This document shows positions 8,523-15,049 of a DNA stretch of 15,049 bases, in pieces. The notes beneath the pieces are model-generated. The model was not told the origin of the DNA. It did no database searches and worked only from the letters and a program-made list of their open reading frames with translations. Origin of the DNA: Neocallimastix lanati (nom. inval.). Taxonomy: Eukaryota; Neocallimastigomycota; Neocallimastigomycetes; Neocallimastigales; Neocallimastigaceae. The position numbers and the translations under genes were made by a program. Every line of letters starts with the position of its first letter. The first letter of the stretch is position 1. The DNA lies in assembly GCA_016946835.1 (NCBI GenBank), contig JACVTC010000070.1, positions 974,001-989,049 of the forward strand. Direction: 5' to 3'.

Positions 8523-9660
8523 TATAACTTATTTAAGAAATTAGAATATATAATTATTAAAAGTAAATAATTATATAAGATAATAATCTAAGTATTATAT
8601 AAGATATTAATCTAAGTATATAACTATAAAAAGTAATAATAAAAATATATAATTATATAATTATTAAAATAAATAATTATATAAATGAATAAAATATATA
8701 ATTATAAATGAAATATAATTATATAATAAAATAAAAATATAATTATTAAAAAAAACAAATAATTATATTAGGTAATAATAAAAATATATAATTATAAGTA
8801 AATAATTATATAAGTGAATAAAATATAATAAAATATATAATTATTATAAGTAAATAATTATATAAGTGAATAAAATATAATAAATTATATAATTATTATA
8901 AGTAAATAATTATATAAATGAATAAAATGTATAATTATAAAGAATATATAATTATATAATAAAATAATAAAAATATATAATTATTAAAAGAAATAATTAT
9001 ATAAATAAATAATAAAATATATAATTATAAAAAGTATATAATTATATAAGTAAATAAAAAGTATATAACTATTAAAATAAATAATTATATAAGATAACGA
9101 TAAAATATATAATTATTTAAAAATAAATAATTATATAAGTAAATAAAAGTATATAATTATAAAAGATATATAATTATATAAGTAAATATAAGTATATAAT
9201 TATAAATGATATATAATTATATAAGTAAATAAAAAGTATATAATTATTTAAAAAATAAATAATTATATAAGTAAATAAAAGTATATAATTATTTAAAATA
9301 AATAATTATATAAGTAAATAATAAAAATATATAATTATAAAAGGTATATAATTATATAAGATAATAAAAAGTATATAATTATTAAAAGAAATAATTATAT
9401 AAGAAAAAAGAGAAGTATATATAATTATTTAAAGAAAATAATTATATAAGAAATTAAAAAATATATAATTATAAAAGATATATAATTATATAATAAAATA
9501 AAATAAAAGTATATAATTATTAAAAGAAATAATTATATAAGATAATAAAAAATGTATAATTACTTAAAGTAAATAATTATACAAGAAAAGAAAAGAAGTA
9601 TATATAATTATTAAAAGAAATAATTATATAAGATAATAATAAAAAGTATATAATTATAAA
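8523..9660. repeat. palindromic AT satellite array
   Basis: About two dozen imperfect units of roughly 43-60 bp alternate TATATAATTATT and AAATAATTATATA, usually joined by AAAA and separated by A/G-rich spacers such as AAGTAAATAAAAAG. Each unit is therefore a hairpin with arms of about 12-14 bp. Spacer length and sequence vary, so this is not a simple microsatellite. The last stretch of E3 (11431-11479) carries a degenerate version of the same motif. Confidence 0.85.
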
Positions 9661-9750
9661 AATATAAAATTATATAAAATGATAAAAGTTTATATAAAAT
9701 TATATAAAATGATAAAAATTTATATAAAATTATATAAAATGATAAAAGTT
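9661..9750. repeat. three tandem 30-bp repeats
   Basis: Three consecutive 30-bp copies built on TATATAAAATTATATAAAAT then GATAAAA; they differ only at one or two bases. They directly follow the palindromic array inside E2. Confidence 0.85.
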
Positions 9751-9754
9751 TATA

Positions 9755-10593
9755 ATTATTATCTAAAGATAATAACTATAATAAAATAAGAGTTAATAAT
9801 TAAAAAATAAAGGGTAAATAAAGTAAAGTAATTATTAACCAAAGTAAATAAAATAAATAAAAAAAGGTAAGGTTGAAAGAATAATAAAGGTTATAAAAAT
9901 ATAATTATTATAATGAAAAAAAATAAAAGGTATTATATAAATATTTAAATTATTATGAAGACATAATAAAATAAGATATATATATATAGAGATAATTTAT
10001 AAAAGATAATTTATAAAAGATAAAAATAAAAATAAAATAAAAAAAGAATAAAAGAAAATAAAAAATAAAATAATAATTATTCTTATGTTATTTATATATA
10101 ATTAAATAAAAAGATTAAAAAAAAATAAATCTTTTAATAATTTATATATAAAGAGAACACAAGAAAAATTTTTAATATAAATTTTTTAAATATAAATATA
10201 AAAGAAGAATTATAATAAAAATTATAGAATTATATTAAAAGTAAAATAAAAGGATAACTATTGTAAAAGTTAAAAGGGTAAATAAAGAAAGGAAAAATTA
10301 TAAAACTATATAATTAATAAAAATCTAATATGTAAATAAATAAAAAAAATATATTTTATACTAAATAAAAACTATATATAAAATAATTTAATTCTTTAAT
10401 AATAAATAATAAAATAATAATAAAAATTATTATAAAAATTATTTATTAAAAAATTATTAAATTATTTTATATAAGAGAAAAAAAAATAAAATATTAAAAA
10501 TTAAATGAATTAAAAAGTGCACTTTTAAAATAATTATTTAACATTATTTGTTTTTATTCTTTTAAAATAGTTTTAATAATTATTTTAAAAGTG
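9755..10593. repeat. series of larger hairpins in E2
   Basis: Consecutive inverted repeats include: TTATTATC/GATAATAA near 9755-9775; GTTAATAATTA/TAATTATTAAC near 9791-9839; 10092-10151 (about 24-bp imperfect stem ending in TTATATATAA arms); 10375-10473 (perfect 18-bp outer arms TATATAAAATAATTTAAT, with further inner pairing); and 10520-10593 (about 20-bp stem starting CACTTTTAAAATAATTATT, loop about 31 bases, one bulge). A/T bias makes short inverted repeats common, but perfect arms of 18 or more bases in series are not expected. Confidence 0.65.
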
Positions 10594-10830
10594 TAAATAA
10601 AAAAAAGTCAATAAAAAATTTTTTAATAACAATAAATAAAAATATAAAAAAAAATATAATTATTTAGAGTTATCAAAAATAATGTAGTACAAAAAATAAA
10701 AATAAATTTTTTTGTACCGCAAAATATATATAATAATTAATAAATAGATAAATATGAATTACCGTTATGATATAAAAAGATTTATAATAAATATAATTAT
10801 TTAATAAAAAAAAAATAATTAAATAATAAA

Positions 10831-10902
10831 CCATAATGTATTTTGGATTATACATTAGGAGAAAAAACCATAATGTATTTTGGATTATACATTAGGAGAA
10901 AA
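10831..10902. repeat. tandem pair of about 36 bp at the telomere-distal (5') end of E2
   Basis: A segment starting CCATAATGTATTTTGGATTA occurs at 10831-10867 and again at 10868-10902. The copies differ only in the length of the trailing A-run, and the second abuts GGGTTAGGG. In minus-strand sense it is the 5' end of E2. Each copy contains an imperfect AATGTAT/TATACATT hairpin. Terminal 5' repeats are known in some telomeric retroelements, where they can carry promoters or arise by repeated template jumps. Confidence 0.75.
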
Positions 10903-10922
10903 GGGTTAGGGTTAGGGTTAGG
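10903..10922 (+). repeat. telomeric stub 3
   Basis: Three and a third perfect units (GGG then TTAGGG twice, then TTAGG) between E2 and E3. It is the longest internal stub. Confidence 0.9.
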
Positions 10923-11479
10923 TTTTAAATTCTTTTATTTATTTAAGATTTACAAAGTATTACATGTATTTGATAAATATAATAATTACAAGAATAAAAT
11001 ATAATAATATAAAAATTATTTAAAGTATTTACTAAATATAACTATTATAAGAATTAATAAGTAATTTGAAATATTAAATATTATTACTAAGTTAAAATTA
11101 ATAAAGATTTAACTAACTAATAAAATTATTTAAAATTAAAATATTTAAAGTTTGATAAAAATTATAAATTTAAAGTTATTAAAGTTTTGATCAAAAGTAA
11201 ATTAAAGTATTTAAAGTTTTGATTAAAAAGTAAAGCGGACATACTAAATATGTCCATTATCTAAAAAAGGAAAATATTCTAATTAACTATATCTAAGAGA
11301 AAATTTATGAAAATTTAACAAACTTAAAATTCATATACTGAAATCCCATGAGGAATTTCAATATCTTGACTATCTCTAAAAGGAAATATTAAAAAAATAA
11401 CTATTATTAAGTATTAATAACTATAAGTAAATATATCTAAAATAGATAATTATTATAAGTAAATAATTATATATGATAA
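10923..11479 (-). mobile_element. E3: short family-A element copy
   Basis: 557 bp. Bases 10923-11430 are collinear with and apparently identical to E2 8015-8522, including both GC-bearing hairpins (11237-11255 and 11339-11360). After that shared AACTATAAGTAA the sequences part. E3 has only about 49 bp of satellite-like palindromic sequence before the next stub. It is either a 5'-truncated or internally deleted sister of E2, and the near-identity implies recent origin from the same template or duplication. Confidence 0.75.
11237..11360 (-). ncRNA. structured 3' region of E3
   Basis: Carries the same two hairpins as E2 at the same distance from the telomere junction: 11237-11255 (GGACATA/TATGTCC) and 11339-11360 (stem with one position pairing as G-U only in minus-strand RNA). 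Confidence 0.45.
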
Positions 11480-11495
11480 TAGGGTTAGGGTTAGG
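11480..11495 (+). repeat. telomeric stub 4
   Basis: TAGGGTTAGGGTTAGG between E3 and E4. It ends in the constant phase before TTTTAAAC. Confidence 0.9.
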
Positions 11496-11537
11496 TTTTA
11501 AACTTTGTAATTTTTATTAAAATTATTCGATTAGATA

Positions 11538-11589
11538 ATACATTAATTAATGTATATATAAATTATATGAAATCATGACTACATGATTT
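11538..11589 (-). ncRNA. 3'-end stem-loops of E4
   Basis: ATACATTAATTAATGTAT (11538-11555) is a perfect palindrome. AAATCATG (11570-11577), loop ACTA, CATGATTT (11582-11589) is a perfect 8-bp stem. Both lie at the same relative place as related stems in E5 and E6, and pairing is kept although loops and stem lengths differ. They may form the recognition site of the reverse transcriptase (inference). Confidence 0.5.
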
Positions 11590-11874
11590 TAAGTAAATTA
11601 ATACATTTTTAGTAAAAAAATAAAAGTTCGATAAAGTAAAAAAAAAGTATATATCTATAAAGTTTAGAATTTTAAGGAAGAGAAAAATTATTCTTTTAAA
11701 GTAAATGAATAATAAAAGTAATTCTAATAAAAGAATTTTTGTAATTATCTAAAAGAATATAAAGTTTTTATAATCTAGTAGAATATTTTAAAATAAAATT
11801 TATAAAGAAATTAAATTTTAGTTTGTTCGTAAAGTAAGTATATTTAATTAAAACTGAAATCGTATGAAATATAT

Positions 11875-14088
11875 TTATTCATTGATATATTTCATAGATT
11901 CAATAATATCCTCAGAACTATAATCCATAGGATTTAATGGATTAATAGTTGTACTGAGAATATTAGGGGAATTGGATATTATAGTGTCACTATACATATC
12001 CATCCCGGCTTCATGGTAGTGCTCAATTGGCACTGTAGGAGTTAACGTTGAGGAGATAATTGAATCATTATCATCCTCCGTGTTTAGGCTGTCATCCTCA
12101 AAGAGTTCAGACGTACCTTTGAACTCTGGGGATTCAAGAGGGCCACTTGGATTAGCAGCCTTAAAAGCAGCAAAGCCCTTTGATGGGCTAACAACCCTTT
12201 CCTTTAGCGCAAGGGCAAAGGCAGAGATGGCTTCTTTACTAGAGCGGAGGGCAGCATTAGCTACTTCCGAGGTCGAGCCGGGCGAGTTAGCTGGAGCATC
12301 ATTGATGGTAGCTGGAGCATTATCGTGGGCACAAACCGAAGAAGGAGCAGCGAAGTTATTACCTGAGGTAGAGGCTTCTACATTAAGAGAAGCTTCATCA
12401 GGAACAGCAGTAGGCGTAGGCGTAGGAATATTAAATTTGGTAAATTTAATATTCTGGATAACATTAGAAAAGAAGTCCTTAATATAATCAGGACTTCTTT
12501 TTCTATTAATAGTTTCAGATATTCTTCGGTAGCATGCTTTTTCTACTCTAAGAATATCTTCATCATTAGCTGTAGAGGCATTGTCAACAGCAACAGGGTT
12601 AAAGTTTTCGAGAACTTTGAATGAGTTTTCAAAAACTTTAAGGATGTTAATAATCATTGGTTTGGATCTTTTGAGAACTGTAAGTTCGCAAATGTCTTTA
12701 CCAATGAACGAGACATTTTTAATATAAAAATGTCGTATTCCAAGATTACTAAGGCATTTTTTGATAACCCAGATGGGTTGCCTTTGAATGCCTTTAATAT
12801 ATACTAAGTCAAGATCATCCTTTCGGATGATCTTAGGTTGCCTCATAATGAGGCTCAGGATACTTTCCTGAATTAAGGGGAGGCCATCTTCCTGACTTCT
12901 TATTCGTTGAAGCTGTGGAGGAAGATGGTCGGCATTCTTCTCAAGGGAATCTGTAATATCCTTACATTTTCCCTTTTTTTCTTCTATCATTTTTTTGATC
13001 CTCTCCTTTTTCTCTAATATTTCAAGAGAAAGTCGAGAGGGGGAGGCTTCAGACTTATTTTGTAGCACCGTACTAAGTGCTACTGAGTTGTTCTGAGCCT
13101 TGAAAATTTGGGATGAAAGTTTAACTTTCTCCTTTTTCCAAGACTCTTCTAGGCTTCTTATTGATTCAGTAAGATTGGAAATTTCAATCTTACTATTATA
13201 ACATAAATTTTTTAAATGAGCGTTCTCAGTTCTAAGACGATTAAATTCGTCTAAATCGAACTGATTGAGCTCTTTAGGGGCCGAATTTTGGCAGCTTGAG
13301 AGATATCTCTCAATGCTAGGATTTCGTTCATCTTCTTCCAAGGGGTTATTTTTTCTTTTACCAGTCCCTTCGGTCACTGGCTTCTTGAATAACCTTTCTT
13401 GGCTTAAGATATCTACTTCTTTCGTTGTGGAGGGAATCACAGGCTTTAAGATAGGCTCTTCAGTAATCATGGGATTACTGACGGTCTTTCCAACGAGTTC
13501 TTCCCCAGAGTTAGCTTCTTTCATCGCAGCATCTTGGGTAGGTGCTGCGATGACTAGAGTAGTACCGTTAGAAGAGGTAGTAGGTTCAGCAGAGAGGAGG
13601 GTTTGATTTACATCAATCTCCTCTTTGTCGTTCATTTCTGGTCTACAATAATCATATTTGCACCAGAAATGGTTTCTCAAACTAGGCACCATCGTGAGTA
13701 GCTTCTTTACTGGTACCGGTTTGAAGAGGTCTTCATTAGTTTTGTCCTTGGGATTAGGACTTTGGAAGGGGAGAGATATGACCTGTCTCCCATTCTTGAA
13801 TAGGATAAGAGGTATGTTATCATTTCCCTTACTGAGAGAGACGATCTTATGATTATAAAGATCAATAAGATACGCCTTAAGAGCACTAAAGGTGCAGCTA
13901 TTGTTGCATTTCTTTCGTTTGTTCGAGCAGTAGAGGCGGGTATGACTTGTCTTAGTAAAAATTCCCCCGCATCTTCTGCAGCGGATCGGAATAGGGCGTC
14001 CGTCCGCGCTTTGGTTTTTACCACTAAGAATAAATGACAAGTGGTAAACACCGGCGTAGCTTAAGACTTCTTCCCCTTTAGATGGCAT
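11875..14088 (-). CDS. ORF1/Gag-like protein of a telomeric retroelement (Cys cluster, coiled coil, RRM-like region)
   Basis: Seen: 737 codons. An in-frame TAA shortly upstream bounds the start, making ATG 14088 the natural choice. The N-terminus has a Cys cluster (C37-x2-C40-x13-C54-x6-C61-x3-C65) in Arg/Lys-rich sequence, like a zinc-binding nucleic-acid module. Cys143 and Cys148 may form a further half site. Residues about 160-270 are Ser/Thr/Pro-rich and disordered-looking; 275-375 are a Glu/Lys coiled coil. Residues 425-495 (…VYIKGIQRQP, then NVSFIGKDICELTVL) alternate strands and helix like an RRM fold. Known: ORF1 proteins of fungal LINE-like elements often have a zinc knuckle, coiled coil and an RRM-like region with an ISFIGKSxxE/L-type motif, and they bind element RNA. 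The C-terminal 550-737 is Ala/Ser/Pro/Asp-rich and acidic. No RT is present. GC (about 40-45% by eye) far exceeds the neighbours, suggesting foreign or differently constrained origin. Confidence 0.75.
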   Translation of the reverse strand: MPSKGEEVLSYAGVYHLSFILSGKNQSADGRPIPIRCRRCGGIFTKTSHTRLYCSNKRKKCNNSCTFSALKAYLIDLYNHKIVSLSKGNDNIPLILFKNGRQVISLPFQSPNPKDKTNEDLFKPVPVKKLLTMVPSLRNHFWCKYDYCRPEMNDKEEIDVNQTLLSAEPTTSSNGTTLVIAAPTQDAAMKEANSGEELVGKTVSNPMITEEPILKPVIPSTTKEVDILSQERLFKKPVTEGTGKRKNNPLEEDERNPSIERYLSSCQNSAPKELNQFDLDEFNRLRTENAHLKNLCYNSKIEISNLTESIRSLEESWKKEKVKLSSQIFKAQNNSVALSTVLQNKSEASPSRLSLEILEKKERIKKMIEEKKGKCKDITDSLEKNADHLPPQLQRIRSQEDGLPLIQESILSLIMRQPKIIRKDDLDLVYIKGIQRQPIWVIKKCLSNLGIRHFYIKNVSFIGKDICELTVLKRSKPMIINILKVFENSFKVLENFNPVAVDNASTANDEDILRVEKACYRRISETINRKRSPDYIKDFFSNVIQNIKFTKFNIPTPTPTAVPDEASLNVEASTSGNNFAAPSSVCAHDNAPATINDAPANSPGSTSEVANAALRSSKEAISAFALALKERVVSPSKGFAAFKAANPSGPLESPEFKGTSELFEDDSLNTEDDNDSIISSTLTPTVPIEHYHEAGMDMYSDTIISNSPNILSTTINPLNPMDYSSEDIIESMKYINE

Positions 14089-14140
14089 TATAAGATATTA
14101 AAAATTTATAAGAATATTTAATTATAAAGAATATTTTTAT

Positions 14141-14151
14141 TTAGGGTTAGG
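14141..14151 (+). repeat. telomeric stub 5
   Basis: TTAGGGTTAGG between the E4 leader and E5. It ends before TTTTAAACG. Confidence 0.9.
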
Positions 14152-14379
14152 TTTTAAACGTTATAATTTTATTTAATAAAATTAATCAAAATAGTTAATA
14201 CATTATTAATGTATATATAATTTAAGAAAAATCATTATTGATTTTCAAGAAGTTTAATTATTAAACTATTCTAGCGACTATTATTATTTTAAACAAATAA
14301 TAATAGAAAATAAGATTTTTATTTTAGATATTAAAATCTATTCTAAGATTTTTAAACTATTCTATTTGTAACAAAGAAT
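14152..14379 (-). mobile_element. E5: 228-bp 3' remnant of a family-B element
   Basis: Non-coding. Its 228 bases match E6 14388-14615 with no difference that I see, and its start resembles the E4 3' end. It is a strongly 5'-truncated copy, capped directly by GGGTTAGG. Confidence 0.75.
14198..14306 (-). ncRNA. four consecutive hairpins in E5
   Basis: ATACATTA/TAATGTAT (14198-14214); AAAATCA, loop TTAT, TGATTTT (14228-14245); AGTTTAA/TTAAACT (14251-14267); and CTATTATTATTT (14278-14289), loop TAAAC, AAATAATAATAG (14295-14306), a perfect 12-bp stem. The first two correspond to the E4 stems. The set recurs in E6 at 14434-14542. Confidence 0.5.
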
Positions 14380-14387
14380 GGGTTAGG
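14380..14387 (+). repeat. telomeric stub 6
   Basis: Only GGGTTAGG, the shortest stub, between E5 and E6. It shows that the GGGTTAGG core is enough for the junction. Confidence 0.85.
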
Positions 14388-14647
14388 TTTTAAACGTTAT
14401 AATTTTATTTAATAAAATTAATCAAAATAGTTAATACATTATTAATGTATATATAATTTAAGAAAAATCATTATTGATTTTCAAGAAGTTTAATTATTAA
14501 ACTATTCTAGCGACTATTATTATTTTAAACAAATAATAATAGAAAATAAGATTTTTATTTTAGATATTAAAATCTATTCTAAGATTTTTAAACTATTCTA
14601 TTTGTAACAAAGAATTCTATACTATTCTAGAGAATTATTATTAAGAA
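14388..14647 (-). mobile_element. E6: 260-bp family-B 3' remnant, outermost unit
   Basis: Same 228 bp as E5 plus 32 further bases (…TTCTATACTATTCTAG…) before the terminal telomere tract. It therefore reaches a little further into the element than E5, as expected of independent 5' truncations or of one copy derived from the other. It contains the four hairpins at 14434-14542. Confidence 0.75.
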
Positions 14648-15049
14648 GGGTTAGGGGTTAGGGTTAGGGGTTAGGTTAGGGGGGTTAGGGTTAGGGGTTA
14701 GGGGGGTTAGGGTTAGGGTTAGGGGTTAGGGTTAGGGTTAGGGGTTAGGGGTTAGGGGTTAGGGGTTAGGGGTTAGGGTTAGGGTTAGGGTTAGGGTTAG
14801 GGTTAGGGTTAGGGGTTAGGGGTTAGGGGTTAGGGGTTAGGGGTTAGGGGTTAGGGGTTAGGGGTTAGGGTTAGGGGTTAGGGTTAGGGTTAGGGGGGGT
14901 AGGGTAGGGGTTAGGGGTTAGGTTAGGGGTTAGGTTGGGGTAGGGGTTTAGGGGTTAGGGGTTAGGGGTTAGGGTTAGGGTTCGGGTTGGTTAGGTTAGG
15001 TTAGGGGTTAGGGTTAGGGTTAGGGGTTAGGGTTAGGGGGTTAGGGTTA
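14648..15049 (+). repeat. terminal telomere tract
   Basis: Continuous G-rich repeats to the window edge. TTAGGG and TTAGGGG are intermixed, with TTAGG, longer G-runs, GGGTAGGG and single variants such as GGTTCGGG. Runs of TTAGGGG near 14741-14775 and 14811-14868 are regular. The orientation (G-rich on plus) places the chromosome end to the right. Confidence 0.95.

Larger units (their letters stand above)
8015..10902 (-). mobile_element. E2: 2.9-kb non-coding hairpin-array element, family A
   Basis: This is the longest family-A unit, bounded by stubs at 8004-8014 and 10903-10922. Its first 508 bp match E3 without a difference I can see. In order from the telomere-attached end it holds two GC-containing hairpins (8329-8347 and 8431-8452), a palindromic satellite (8523-9660), three 30-bp tandem repeats (9661-9750), a run of larger hairpins (9755-10593) and a tandem pair of about 36 bp (10831-10902) at the far end. 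The only ORF of 60 codons (10673-10855) is low-complexity Tyr/Ile/Phe and unlikely to be a gene. I infer an RNA-templated non-coding element moved by a reverse transcriptase supplied from elsewhere. A satellite grown inside a decayed element is the alternative. Confidence 0.65.
11496..14140 (-). mobile_element. E4: family-B telomere-attached retroelement with one ORF
   Basis: 2645 bp between stubs. In minus-strand sense: a 52-bp leader (14089-14140), one 737-codon ORF, then a 379-bp AT-rich 3' UTR ending in TTTAAAA directly against CCTAACCC. The 3'-terminal region resembles E5 and E6 (TTTTAAAC, then two hairpins). No reverse transcriptase, endonuclease or RNase H motif (such as YxDD) is present. 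The element is therefore either non-autonomous, like the MoTeR2 class of telomeric elements in Magnaporthe, or an internally deleted copy that kept ORF1 and the 3' UTR. The MoTeR comparison concerns organisation only. Confidence 0.7.

Noticed and set aside
8523-9660. CRISPR-like repeat/spacer array
   Set aside because: Repeats are degenerate AT palindromes with short, AT-only spacers of irregular length in a eukaryotic subtelomere; no cas genes.
10673-10855. 60-codon minus ORF inside E2
   Set aside because: Low-complexity Tyr/Ile/Phe from AT repeats; its start lies in the 36-bp repeat and nothing resembles a protein domain.
12080-14051. Several ORFs of 60-135 codons overlapping the ORF1-like gene on both strands
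   Set aside because: Shadows of the 737-codon gene, which has the only coherent domain order and an upstream stop that fits its start.
11875-14088. Reverse transcriptase, endonuclease or telomere helicase (Y'-like) domain in the E4 ORF
   Set aside because: No YxDD, no CCHC-type REL endonuclease signature at the C-terminus and no Walker motifs; the order fits an ORF1/Gag-like protein only.

Overview
The window is a eukaryotic chromosome end. The right edge is a G-rich TTAGGG-type telomere tract of about 400 bp. Further in lies a subtelomere built from retroelement-like units, and then two or three AT-rich protein genes. Intergenic DNA is extremely AT-rich (about 10% GC by eye). The inner genes use Asn/Lys/Ile/Glu-rich codons, and one encodes a secreted protein with Kex2-type Lys-Arg sites. 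Together with the TTAGGG telomere this fits a fungus with a very AT-rich genome, most likely an anaerobic gut fungus (Neocallimastigomycota). That assignment is an inference.

Layout. 1-2779: AT-rich DNA without an intact gene, with one decayed coding-like stretch near 526-830. 2901-4532 (minus): a secreted, Kex2-processed precursor whose C-terminal tail probably continues in a shifted frame. 4761-7663 (minus): one long helical/coiled-coil protein gene, split by a homopolymer frameshift into 4761-6635 and 6740-7600. Its 5' end is cut exactly where TTAGGGTTAGG begins at 7664, so the chromosome apparently broke inside this gene and was healed by telomere addition.

From 7664 outward the DNA is a chain of six units (E1 7675-8003, E2 8015-10902, E3 10923-11479, E4 11496-14140, E5 14152-14379, E6 14388-14647). 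Each is attached to a short perfect telomere stub in the same phase: every stub ends ...GGGTTAGG and every unit begins TTTTAAA. Read on the minus strand, these are elements whose 3' end lies on the telomere side nearer the centromere and whose 5' ends are variably truncated. That is the arrangement expected if the G-strand 3' end of the telomere primes reverse transcription of an element RNA, as for telomere-attached non-LTR or Penelope-like elements. There are two families: A (E1-E3, non-coding, hairpin-rich) and B (E4-E6).

E4 carries the only intact element gene, a 737-residue ORF1/Gag-like protein with an N-terminal Cys cluster, a coiled coil and an RRM-like region. Its GC content is much higher than its surroundings and it has no reverse transcriptase. 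E2 is a 2.9-kb element with no convincing ORF. It is built almost wholly of self-complementary hairpin units, including a palindromic satellite array of about two dozen repeats. No RT gene is in the window, so all units visible here would have to be mobilised by an enzyme encoded elsewhere. The candidate unusual system is this telomere-seeded, serial end-extension by two element families that share a junction rule, one of them a hairpin-array non-coding element.
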